A stretch of 64,000 nucleotides of DNA from an uncultured Caulobacterales bacterium. Its GTDB lineage: Bacteria; Pseudomonadota; Alphaproteobacteria; Caulobacterales; Caulobacteraceae. Under the pieces are notes generated by a model that saw nothing but the letters and a program-made list of their open reading frames with translations, had not been told where the DNA came from and did no database searches. The DNA is taken from contig CAIOYC010000014.1 of NCBI GenBank assembly GCA_903862425.1, positions 39,175-103,174 of the forward strand. The letters run 5' to 3'. Position numbers and translations under genes: made by a program. Shown here in pieces: positions 56,360 to 64,000 of the stretch; within the stretch, counting starts at the first letter, position 1; the number at the start of each line of letters is the position of its first letter.

Positions 56360-58423
56360 CTATTTCTTGATCGGCATCGGCGTGGTGGCCAGGGCGCCCT
56401 TCACCGCTGCGGGCGAGGTCTTGGCCTCCTGCATCATGGCCGAGCAGTCGGCGCTCTTGGCCAGGCCAGGGTCCACGAAAGGCAGAATAGCCGCGAGCGG
56501 TGAGAGCACCGCGCTCAACGCCACAGCGACACCCGCTTGCGCGATGGCCGGCGCGGGCTGCACGCCGATGGCCGGGCTGCGGAAGTGGCCGCCTATAGTG
56601 ATGGGCAGGAAGACGTGGGTGATGCGGAAGCGCTTGGTGTCGCCTTTCAGCACTAGGTTCAGCCGTTCGTCGCGGAAGCTGGCGCCGCCCGTGCCGTTCA
56701 CCTTCACCACGTCGGTGTCGAGGGTGATGTTGCGAGCCTGTAGCTGGCCGTTCACGACATCGAACGCCGCCACGCCGCACCGGATGTCGCTCTGGTCCTT
56801 GTTCTTGGACAGCAGGAGGCCCAGCCCCTTGCCGGCGTTCACGCCGAGCAGTTCGGCGAAGGCGCTGCGGATACGGCCGTGCGGGATGACCACGGTGACC
56901 GCCCCGTTGGAAGCCGCAGCGGCGCGGTGCACGGAGTCGCCCCGTCCCGTGAGCTTGATCCGCGCCGCCATGGTTCCCTCGATGGGCGCGGAGGCGCTCT
57001 GCGCGGCGGACGGCTTTGCGCCCGGCACGAAGTTCTCAAGCTGCACGTTGATGAGCCGCGCATCCACCGAAGTGACCGGAACGGCGCCGCGACCGTCCAG
57101 CGAAATGGAGGAGGCCAGTCGTCCTTGCGGAAAGTCGAAATTGAGCGGATCCACGGTCAGCAGGCCGTGGTCGAGTTTGAGGTTCAGGCGTGCACTGCGC
57201 AGCGGCAGGAAGGTGTCCTTGACGCTGTCGGCGCTGTAATCGAGGTGGGCGTCCATTTTGCGCAGACGATCCACCTCCAGCGGGGCGTCGGGCAGCAGGC
57301 GCTGCTCGGAGGCCATGACGGCGGCGGTCTTCTTCTGATCCGGCGTGGCGTCCTTTGCCGCCTTGCCCGCAGGCGGGGCGCCGAACAGGGTGGCCAAATC
57401 CTTGAAGTCCAGCGAGCGCGAGTGGAGCTTGGAGTCCAAGTAGGGCCGGCCCGACGCGGTGGTCACGTTTAGCGTGCCGGCAATGTCGGTGGACCCGACT
57501 GTGCCGTTGATGCCGCTGAAGTCGTAAGCCTTGCCCGTGTGGTTCAGCGTCCCGTGCAGATTGTACTTGGGCGTGTTCGGCAGGGCGAGGCCGGTCAGAT
57601 AGTAAAGGTCGGCCAGGTCCGGCCCGGCCACGTGGATCGCTGTGGCGAACGCGGAGATGTCGAACGGCCGATGCAGATGGCCGGTCGCCTCCACATGGGT
57701 CGCGCCCATGCGCACCGCGCCTGAAAAAGGATAGGGCTGGTCGAGTTTGACGTTCAGCAGCGGGCCGCCCGTGGCGGTGAGGTCGAAGGTACGCTTGTTG
57801 AGCAGGCCGTGGCCGTTGAGGCTGAAGGCGTGCGCCTGCGCCCCGCCCGCGCGCTCGTTGGAGTCGATCGTGCCGTCGAGGGTGATGTGGCGCGGCTCGT
57901 CCACATAGTGCAGGTGGCCGTTCTCGACGATGAAGCGCTCGATGGCCGGCATCTTGGTTTTGCCCGTCGAGGGTTTGCTATCGAGCGTCCAGTTGGACCG
58001 GCCCTGCGCATCGTGCCGCAGATCGAGTACCGGATGGTCGAGCTCGAGCAGCGGCAAGGCCGGCTTGCGCTGGATCAGCGACATCCACCGGGTCTCGACC
58101 ACGATCTTGTCGATCTCCGCCATATTGGCGGCGCCGCCCTTGACCCAGGCGGGCTGGCCGACCTTCAGTCCGCCAATGGAGATGCGCGGCTGCCAGGTGA
58201 GCAGGTGGACCTTGAGGTCTCCGTCGATGCTCACCCGACGCCCGGTGGCGTCCGACGCCATGCGCGACAGCGGACCGCGCAGCATGTTCCAGTTGAAAAG
58301 CAGGAACACGGCGGCGATCAGGGCGATGAAGGCGACGACGAGCCCGCCCATCCAGATCAGCGCCTTCTGCTCGGCCGTCAGGTGGCGTCGTTCGTCGAAA
58401 TCACGCGGGTGGGCGGTAGTCAT
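56360..58423 (-). CDS. AsmA family protein
   Basis: A 687-residue protein with one N-terminal membrane helix (WMGGLVVAFIALIAAVFLLF) and a long periplasmic beta-rich part. The start of the AsmA domain, RMASDATGRRVSIDGDLKV, and the C-terminal GTGGASFRDERLNLVLKG and ITIGGHFRSP are characteristic. AsmA-like proteins form a lipid-carrying groove that bridges the envelope and helps phospholipid transport to the outer membrane. It stands alone, 156 bases from the amn gene, with no feature noted in between. Confidence 0.9.
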   Translation of the reverse strand: MTTAHPRDFDERRHLTAEQKALIWMGGLVVAFIALIAAVFLLFNWNMLRGPLSRMASDATGRRVSIDGDLKVHLLTWQPRISIGGLKVGQPAWVKGGAANMAEIDKIVVETRWMSLIQRKPALPLLELDHPVLDLRHDAQGRSNWTLDSKPSTGKTKMPAIERFIVENGHLHYVDEPRHITLDGTIDSNERAGGAQAHAFSLNGHGLLNKRTFDLTATGGPLLNVKLDQPYPFSGAVRMGATHVEATGHLHRPFDISAFATAIHVAGPDLADLYYLTGLALPNTPKYNLHGTLNHTGKAYDFSGINGTVGSTDIAGTLNVTTASGRPYLDSKLHSRSLDFKDLATLFGAPPAGKAAKDATPDQKKTAAVMASEQRLLPDAPLEVDRLRKMDAHLDYSADSVKDTFLPLRSARLNLKLDHGLLTVDPLNFDFPQGRLASSISLDGRGAVPVTSVDARLINVQLENFVPGAKPSAAQSASAPIEGTMAARIKLTGRGDSVHRAAAASNGAVTVVIPHGRIRSAFAELLGVNAGKGLGLLLSKNKDQSDIRCGVAAFDVVNGQLQARNITLDTDVVKVNGTGGASFRDERLNLVLKGDTKRFRITHVFLPITIGGHFRSPAIGVQPAPAIAQAGVAVALSAVLSPLAAILPFVDPGLAKSADCSAMMQEAKTSPAAVKGALATTPMPIKK

Positions 58424-58579
58424 AAGAAGGCGGCCGCTTTCTGCAAGACAAGGAAACCCCGCCCGCCCACGGTTCGTTCCCCGGCGTCACGCGTCATGCC
58501 CTTGAGAGTACGGGCGTTCTTGCGCGGACGGCAATCGGCGGACCATCCGCTGACGGAGCACCGCGGCGCGGCGGCGAAC

Positions 58580-60043
58580 CTACCGGAACGGCGGCTCGTC
58601 GAAGGCGCGCAGTTTGCGGCTGTGAAGGCGTCCGCCCTGGCCGCGCAACTCCTCCACCGCCGCCATGCCGATGCGCAGGTGCTGGGAGATGGCGCGCTCA
58701 TAGAAGGTGTTGGCCTGGCCCGGCAGCTTGATTTCGCCATGCAGGGGCTTGTCGGAAACGCAGAGCAGGGTCCCATAGGGTACGCGGAAGCGGTAGCCCT
58801 GGGCGGCGATGGTGGCGCTCTCCATGTCGATGGCCACCGCCCGGCTCTGGTTGAAGCGCAGGGCCGAGGAGGAGTAGCGCAGCTCCCAGTTCCGGTCGTC
58901 GGTGGTGACCACGGTGCCGGTGCGCAAGCGACGCTTGAGGGTATCACCGCTCTCGCCGGTGACGATCTCGGCGGCCCGGCTCATGGCCTGCTGCACCTCG
59001 GCGATGGGCGGGATGGGAATCTCAGTGGGCAAGACGTCGTCGAGCACGTGGTCGTCGCGCAGATAGGCGTGGGCCAGCACATAGTCGCCGATGGTCTGGC
59101 TGGGACGCAGGCCGCCGCAGTGACCGATCATCAGCCAGGCCTGAGGGCGGAGCACGGCGAGGTGGTCGCAGATGTTCTTGGCGTTGGAGGGCCCGACGCC
59201 GATGTTCACGAGGGTGATGCCCCGCCCGTCCTCCGCCATGAGGTGATAGGCCGGCATCTGCTTGGAGCGCCAGTTGGATTGCTCGATCGCCTCGGCCGGG
59301 TTGGGCGTATCGGGCGTGATCAGGACGCCGGGGGCGGACAGGGCCTTGTACTTGCCCTCGCCAAGCTCGGTCAGGCCCACGCGGATGAATTCGTCCACGT
59401 AGCGGGTGTAGTTGGTGAACAGGATGTACTGCTGCACGTGCTCGGGCGGTGTGCCCGTATAGTGCTTGATCCTGGCGAGGGAAAAGTCGGCACGCGCCGC
59501 ATCGAAGAGGGATAGCGGCCGGGCCTCTTCCGGCAGGGGCTCCCACACCCCGTCGGCGATTTCGTCACCGATGTGGGCGAGCTGGGCGGAGGGGAACCAG
59601 CGCGCGATGTCCTCGCTCTGCGCGCCGTCGAGCTGCAGGTCCTCGGCGCCGTCGAGCACGTAGGGATAGGGTATCTCGGTGCCCGACAGGCTGACCTCGA
59701 TCTGCACGTGGTAGTCGCGGACCAGCAGTTCGAGCTGCTCGTGGATATAGTCGGCGAACAGTTCGGGACGGGTGATGGTGGTGGCGTAGTAACCGGGCTC
59801 GCGGATGATGCCGAAGGCGCGGCCCACGCGCGGGATCGGTCCCTCGGGCGAGTAATGGATGCGCAGTTCCGGATAGGCGAAGGCGCCGGCAAAGCGCGCG
59901 TCGGCATCGGGCCGCTCGCCGCGCTGCAGATAGGCGGCAAGACTGGTGCGCAGATTGGCGACGGAGCGGCTGTAAAGGGATTTGAGTTCGGCGACGATCT
60001 TGTCGATGTCGGGCGGGCTTTTCTGTGTTTCGTTGTCGTTCAT
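58580..60043 (-). CDS. amn: AMP nucleosidase
   Basis: A 487-residue protein matching Amn: an N-terminal regulatory domain of about 170 residues (LYSRSVANLRTSLAAYL, RFAGAFAYPELRI) and a nucleoside-phosphorylase-like catalytic domain with NIGVGPSNAKNICDHLAVLRP, IGHCGGLRPSQTIGDYVLAHAY and SATIAAQGYRFRVPYGTLLCVSDKPLHGE (VAIDMESATIAAQGYRF carries the ribose-binding Glu). It splits AMP into adenine and ribose 5-phosphate, trimming the adenylate pool. The ATG is at 60043. Confidence 0.94.
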   Translation of the reverse strand: MNDNETQKSPPDIDKIVAELKSLYSRSVANLRTSLAAYLQRGERPDADARFAGAFAYPELRIHYSPEGPIPRVGRAFGIIREPGYYATTITRPELFADYIHEQLELLVRDYHVQIEVSLSGTEIPYPYVLDGAEDLQLDGAQSEDIARWFPSAQLAHIGDEIADGVWEPLPEEARPLSLFDAARADFSLARIKHYTGTPPEHVQQYILFTNYTRYVDEFIRVGLTELGEGKYKALSAPGVLITPDTPNPAEAIEQSNWRSKQMPAYHLMAEDGRGITLVNIGVGPSNAKNICDHLAVLRPQAWLMIGHCGGLRPSQTIGDYVLAHAYLRDDHVLDDVLPTEIPIPPIAEVQQAMSRAAEIVTGESGDTLKRRLRTGTVVTTDDRNWELRYSSSALRFNQSRAVAIDMESATIAAQGYRFRVPYGTLLCVSDKPLHGEIKLPGQANTFYERAISQHLRIGMAAVEELRGQGGRLHSRKLRAFDEPPFR

Positions 60044-60165
60044 GCCCCCTCATACCGTGCAAGCGCGACAGTTTACAGGGCGACGGGTCGGTAGCGGTCC
60101 GGAACCCTCGCCCGTAATGACGGATTGGCCATCCGCAGAGCGAATTGTTGCGAGGAGCGCCGACC

Positions 60166-60375
60166 ATGACCAAGTCGCTGAAGAAGGGCGATCACGTGAC
60201 CTGGAATACCAGCCAGGGCGAGACCCACGGCGTGGTGGAAAAGAAGGTCACCTCCCCGACGAGGATCAAGACCCACAAGGTCGAGGCTTCGAAGGACAAC
60301 CCCGAATACATCGTCCGAAGCGACAAGTCGGGCGACAAGGCCGCCCACAAGCCCAAGGCGCTGACGAAGCGATAG
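60166..60375 (+). CDS. DUF2945 (HVA1-type) small protein
   Basis: A 69-residue basic protein from the ATG at 60166, with GAGGAG at 60152-60157. KKGDHVTWNTSQGETHGVVEKK at the start and YIVRSDKSGDKAAHKPKAL at the end are the DUF2945 pattern (KGDHVTWNTSQGET quoted). The fold is a small SH3-like barrel; function is unknown despite the name hypervirulence-associated. It is divergent from amn and convergent with the following TPR-like gene, 37 bases away. Confidence 0.9.
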   Translation: MTKSLKKGDHVTWNTSQGETHGVVEKKVTSPTRIKTHKVEASKDNPEYIVRSDKSGDKAAHKPKALTKR

Positions 60376-60412
60376 GCTAGAGGAGCGCTCGCGATTACGC
60401 CCTGCCCGTGGC

Positions 60413-63397
60413 TCAGCCCTTCTTCACCGCCGGCTTGACGGGGGGCTTGGAGATCGGGGCGGGTGCGGCCGCCCTGGTGAGTTTGGGCTGTGTGGAGGCG
60501 GGCGGCGCCGGGGCGGCGCTTTGCTGGTCGTGGAAGCGCTTCTTCATGGCCGCGACCCAGCCGGCGAAGGCGGCGGTGTCGGACGCGGCCTTGGCGAAGT
60601 CCGAGGCGTTGAGGCTGTTTTCCTGCACACCTGCCAGAGCCACGCGCAGGGCGTCGGGCGCGCCAGACGTTTCGGCCAGCTTGCCGTAGCGGGTGCGCAG
60701 GCGGGTCAGCCCGGCGTCATCCCCGGCCAGGCTGTAGGCCACCCCGGCGCGCATCAGCCGACCCTGCTCCTCGCTGGTGAGAGGGTCGTTGCGTTTCCAG
60801 CGATCGCCGAGTTGGCCTTCGAGTTGGGCGCCGGCCTGGGGCCAGGCATGCTGGGTCCAGGAGGCCTGGGCGCGCACGTCCGCGGCCTCGGGCGACTTGT
60901 CGCCCTGCAGCAGTTCCAGCGCATGGTCGCCCCGGCCGAGGGCCAGCAGAGCGCGGGCCTCGACGATGCGGCGCTGCGCGTTGAGGGCCGTGGGGAGGAG
61001 CGTGCTGCGCGAGTTGTTGATCGCCTCCAGCGCCGCCTCCGGCTTCTTGTCCATGAGCAGGATCGTGGCCAGATCGGTGGAGACCTGGGCCTTAGGCACG
61101 CCGTTCAACCGCTCGTCCACCTGATACTTCAGAAGGTCGGCGGCCTGGTCGAGCAGATCCACATCCACCAGGCGACGCACCATCTTGCGCACCATCAGGT
61201 CGCCATCGGCGCCGATGGGGGTCAGCGACTTGAAATCGAAGAACAGGGCCACGGCCTGCAGCGGCTGCAATCCGTCTGCCTGGCCGTCGAGGAAGAGGGC
61301 GCGGAAGGCGGTGTTGAGATCGCCCGACACCGCCAGCGAGGCGGGCTGGTCTGGCTGGCGCTGACCGGCCGAGCGCATGGCCTCCAGCGCCTCGCGATAG
61401 CGACCCTGGTTCAGATAGAGATGGCCGAGCGCGCGCACGGTCTCGAGCTCGGTGCCGTCGCCACGCCAGCGGAAGCGCAGCGAGTCGAGCTGGGTCACCG
61501 CGTCGGTGGGCGACAGCTTGCCCTTGGCCAGCCTGAGTTCGGTGGCGCGCAGCAGGGCCGGGGCGGCGACCGCGCCGTAGCGAGACTTGCCCGCCTGGTC
61601 ATAGAGGGCGAGGGCCTGGTCCGCCTGGTTCTGGGCCTCGGCCAGACGACCCTGGGCTAGGCGAATGGCGTCGGCCTCGTCGTCGCCCACCCGTTCGCCG
61701 GCGGCGAGGTTGAGCTCGCCGCGCGCCGTGCCGAGATCCCCCAGCGCCAGGGCGGCTTCGGCGTCCACGCGGGCGAAGCGGGCCTTCCACTCGCCGGAGA
61801 ACTGGTTGATGGCCGAGCGTCCGCGCCCGAACTGCTCGCGCGCACCGGCATTGTCGCCGAGCTTGGCGGAGGCATAGCCACGCCACAGGGCGCTGGCCGG
61901 ATCGTCGGCCACCACGGGCGAGGAGAAGTCGGCCTGGGCGTCGTGATAGCGTCCGGCCATGGCCCGCGCCGCGCCGCGCAGGCCGCGAAACTCCGCATCG
62001 CCGAGCATGGCGGGATTGGTGCGGGCGAGCAGGTTCAGCGTGCCGATGGCCTCGAAGGCCAGGCCCGAGCCGATCTGGAAGCGGGCGAGGCCCATGCGCG
62101 CCTGCACCCCGGCAGCCTTGCCCTTGCCCCCCTCGTCGGCGGCGGCGTCCATAAGTTGAGCGTAGCGCTTGATGAAGCCGCCCTCGCCGGTCTTGGGCCA
62201 GTTGGCGAAGTCCACCAGGCCCGGCAGGGCGGCGGCGGTGGGAAAGTCGACCTCGGCTGCGGCGGCGACGACGGGATGGCGCATGGGCGCGCTGGCAGGC
62301 GACAGGGCCAGGCCTCTGGGACGGCCGATGCGCACGATGTCGTTGTCTGCGCTGACGGCGAGGTCTTCGGTCAGCGGTTGCACCGCCAGGCCCTGCACCG
62401 AGGGTAGGAGGATGGCGTCGACCATCTGGCGGCGGGTGTCGAGGCCCTTGGCTGGCGCGAGCGCGGTCACCACGGCCAGCCGATCGCCCACGGCCGGATC
62501 GTCCACCCAGAACACGCCGGTGGAGCCGGCCATCTGGGCGGTGAGGGTGGCGGGGCCGTTGGCGTCATCGCGCGACAGGGTCACCCCCTGCGGCGCCGTC
62601 ATGGCCGGGCCGAGGGTGAGGACCCAGGTGGCGCCCTGCGCATCGGCGCTGGCCAGCATGGTGGAGGGGGCCGAGATACGGACGGCGGAATAGTCCTTGC
62701 CGTCCACGGTCTCGACCTTGCGCAGTTGCACCAGGCCGTGGGGCGCGGCGGAGATATCGATCTTCGCCTTGGCGTCGAACACCATCCAGATGGCGTCGCC
62801 GCGGCGGAATACGGCAGCGCCCAGCGGCGCGCGCCAGGGGAACTTCAGCGCCAGCGCCTTGCCCTGCAGTTCGGGCTGCATGCGCACCACGCCCGAGGAC
62901 GGAACCGGATCGGCATGGCGGACCGGCGTCTGGTCCTTGGGCGCGGGCGGACCGGCGGGCGCGGCGTCCGGGGCGGCGGAGAAGTTAACGAAGGTGGCGC
63001 CGTCCGCCTTGCCCATCCGGAAAACTGCGCCGTCGGCGGGGCTGAGCCGCACCTCGACACCCGAGGGCGAGGGGGTGATCACCGCCGCCTTGGTGAAGTG
63101 GGGCGGCAGAACCTTCAGCTGGGTGAGGTCGGGTGAGACGCCGCGTGCGAAACGCAGGACGAGGTCCCTGCCCTCCTTGCGGCTGGCGGTGGGGTCCGAG
63201 CCGGGGAACTCGATATGGGTCAGATCCTTGGCCTGGCCGATCTTGACGTTGATCGGAGCGAGGCCCGTATGTGCAGGCGGCCTGTGCTCGACCTTCTTCG
63301 GCGCGTTCGCCCAGGCCAGGGCCGGGACGAGCGTCGGCCCGCCCAGCGCAAGGCTGGCGCTCACAAGCGCGGCGATGGCGGAACGAACGGGACGCAT
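60413..63397 (-). CDS. Large exported TPR-like protein of unknown function
   Basis: A 994-residue protein. The ATG at 63397 opens a signal peptide (MRPVRSAIAALVSASLALGG, cut near AWAN); the longer frame to 63499 adds unlikely residues. Residues to about 400 are beta-rich, with several VRLSPADGAVFRM-like strands; from about 430 helices with Ala-rich TPR spacing run almost to the end (ALWRGYASAKLGDNAGAREQFG, ALGHLYLNQGRYREALEAM). The tail is Pro/Lys-rich. Such a build suggests a periplasmic scaffold. I do not recognise a named homologue. It is divergent from the HTH gene at the right edge. Confidence 0.8.
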   Translation of the reverse strand: MRPVRSAIAALVSASLALGGPTLVPALAWANAPKKVEHRPPAHTGLAPINVKIGQAKDLTHIEFPGSDPTASRKEGRDLVLRFARGVSPDLTQLKVLPPHFTKAAVITPSPSGVEVRLSPADGAVFRMGKADGATFVNFSAAPDAAPAGPPAPKDQTPVRHADPVPSSGVVRMQPELQGKALALKFPWRAPLGAAVFRRGDAIWMVFDAKAKIDISAAPHGLVQLRKVETVDGKDYSAVRISAPSTMLASADAQGATWVLTLGPAMTAPQGVTLSRDDANGPATLTAQMAGSTGVFWVDDPAVGDRLAVVTALAPAKGLDTRRQMVDAILLPSVQGLAVQPLTEDLAVSADNDIVRIGRPRGLALSPASAPMRHPVVAAAAEVDFPTAAALPGLVDFANWPKTGEGGFIKRYAQLMDAAADEGGKGKAAGVQARMGLARFQIGSGLAFEAIGTLNLLARTNPAMLGDAEFRGLRGAARAMAGRYHDAQADFSSPVVADDPASALWRGYASAKLGDNAGAREQFGRGRSAINQFSGEWKARFARVDAEAALALGDLGTARGELNLAAGERVGDDEADAIRLAQGRLAEAQNQADQALALYDQAGKSRYGAVAAPALLRATELRLAKGKLSPTDAVTQLDSLRFRWRGDGTELETVRALGHLYLNQGRYREALEAMRSAGQRQPDQPASLAVSGDLNTAFRALFLDGQADGLQPLQAVALFFDFKSLTPIGADGDLMVRKMVRRLVDVDLLDQAADLLKYQVDERLNGVPKAQVSTDLATILLMDKKPEAALEAINNSRSTLLPTALNAQRRIVEARALLALGRGDHALELLQGDKSPEAADVRAQASWTQHAWPQAGAQLEGQLGDRWKRNDPLTSEEQGRLMRAGVAYSLAGDDAGLTRLRTRYGKLAETSGAPDALRVALAGVQENSLNASDFAKAASDTAAFAGWVAAMKKRFHDQQSAAPAPPASTQPKLTRAAAPAPISKPPVKPAVKKG

Positions 63398-63501
63398 CGG
63401 CCGCCACCCTGCGCAGGCGGGGCTTGAAGTGTGGTTAACGGCGGGGTGAGCGGGTCGTATCCAAAAATCTTCTCCCGGGGAAAAGTTCTGCCCTGACACT
63501 G

Positions 63502-64000
63502 ATGGGCATGACAGAGCTCACTCAATTCTCCTGGGATATCATCCGCAGCGAATACGAGCGTGGGCGACCTGCCGGTCGGCTTTGCGAACACTATGGCGTG
63601 GCGCGCTCCACCTTCTACGCGCGGGCGAACGCCGAAGGGTGGCGCAAGCCCGGCGCCCTGCCCCTCGACGGCTATGAGGACACGCCGCCGCCCACGCATG
63701 AGATGGCGCGCACGGCGCTGGCTCATGCGGCCCAGGCCATGGCGCAGGGACGGCTGGCGGAGGCCGAGCGGTGGTCGCGCCTGGTGCGACGCTTTCGCGA
63801 CCTGGCCATGGAGGAGCATCGCGCCGGTGAGTGGATCACCGCCGTCCAACGCGGCGAATCCAAGGCGCGGGCATTGGAGGGAGTCCAGCCGGTGGACACG
63901 TGTCCAGCAGGTGAAGCGGGGCTAAACCCTTGTGAGGACGAAGAAACCTTCGAGGGTCTGGACACCCTGGACTGTCCAGAGGACGAGGACGAGTCCAGCC
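63502..64000 (+). CDS. HTH (terminase-small-subunit-like) protein, cut by window end
   Basis: An open frame from ATG 63502 (or 63508) to the right edge with no stop, at least 166 codons. The first 50 residues form a helix-turn-helix: SWDIIRSEYERGRPAGRL, then CEHYGVARSTFYARANAEGW, as in resolvase-like or terminase small-subunit DNA-binding domains. A helical middle (ARTALAHAAQAMAQGRLAEA) and a strongly acidic Cys-containing tail follow. The tail after about residue 120 may be disordered. No phage genes are visible in the window, so a chromosomal regulator is as likely. Confidence 0.7.
   Translation, partial: MGMTELTQFSWDIIRSEYERGRPAGRLCEHYGVARSTFYARANAEGWRKPGALPLDGYEDTPPPTHEMARTALAHAAQAMAQGRLAEAERWSRLVRRFRDLAMEEHRAGEWITAVQRGESKARALEGVQPVDTCPAGEAGLNPCEDEETFEGLDTLDCPEDEDESS

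Noticed and set aside
58440..58520. Second Pho-box-like site (CGTCACGCGTCAT) near the AsmA start
   Set aside because: The half-sites are spaced at seven rather than eleven bases, so they would not lie on one face of the helix.

Overview
The window is GC-rich (high third-position G/C throughout), has no insertion sequences, prophage or CRISPR, and reads as core chromosome of an alphaproteobacterium. The gene content fits the Caulobacterales best (Caulobacter/Phenylobacterium type): an F1-only ATP synthase cluster, dapF-mtaB-ftsY-yciB, rpmH-rnpA-yidC-engB-argB-dapD, hisS-hisZ-hisG, mesaconyl-CoA hydratase, an endonuclease-type MutL, and stretches of alphaproteobacterial intergenic palindromes. 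The genus is inference from family resemblance and was not searched.

Layout. 1-1250: end of a GH130 glycosidase/phosphorylase, a small membrane protein and a MarR regulator with a lysine-rich tail. 1330-6115 (minus): dapF, a short-chain dehydrogenase, mtaB, ftsY, yciB. 6160-15780: GFA protein, S9 prolyl oligopeptidase, metallophosphoesterase, priA, EAL phosphodiesterase, DHA2 exporter and TerC. 15970-22240 (plus): atpH-A-G-D, a secreted unknown, atpC with only the beta-sandwich domain, then a second secreted unknown and a small membrane protein. 22230-28040 (minus): dapD, HAD nucleotidase, argB, engB, yidC, rnpA, rpmH. 28290-35200: acyl-CoA synthetase, an AT-rich convergent gap with RNA-like hairpins, a Tat-type tyrosinase lipoprotein, an esterase and mutL. 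35430-40950: DUF6894 protein and an envelope-glycan group (flavoprotein, GtrA, STT3-like GT-C, GT87). 40880-45460 (minus): hisG, hisZ, hisS, DUF1330, TetR. 45600-48480 (plus): a PlcP-type phosphoesterase and a GT4 glycosyltransferase behind a candidate Pho box, then an SDR. 48590-52860 (minus): cnoX-LonN-Trm112 and yggT-mch-HIT-ProX. 52990-64000: tRNA-Ala(CGC), small membrane proteins, a DEAD helicase with a TTG start, CsbD, AsmA, AMP nucleosidase, DUF2945, a 994-residue TPR-like exported protein, and a cut-off HTH gene.

How the genes work together. Most of the window is housekeeping: lysine and arginine synthesis (dapD, dapF, argB), histidine (hisG, hisZ, hisS), membrane protein insertion (ftsY, yidC), ATP synthesis and replication restart (priA). 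The accessory parts with the most promise are the plcP-agt pair, which would swap phospholipids for glycolipids under phosphate shortage, and the GT-C/GtrA/flavoprotein group, which looks like an uncharacterised lipid-linked sugar module. PriA shows a coherent loss of one of its two zinc sites.

Structural themes. Genes are tightly packed: many ATGA, GTGA or TGATG overlaps, five convergent gene pairs that share a CTAG as mutual stop codons, and three families of palindromic repeats in intergenic mRNA, one of which supplies the likely start codon of mtaB.
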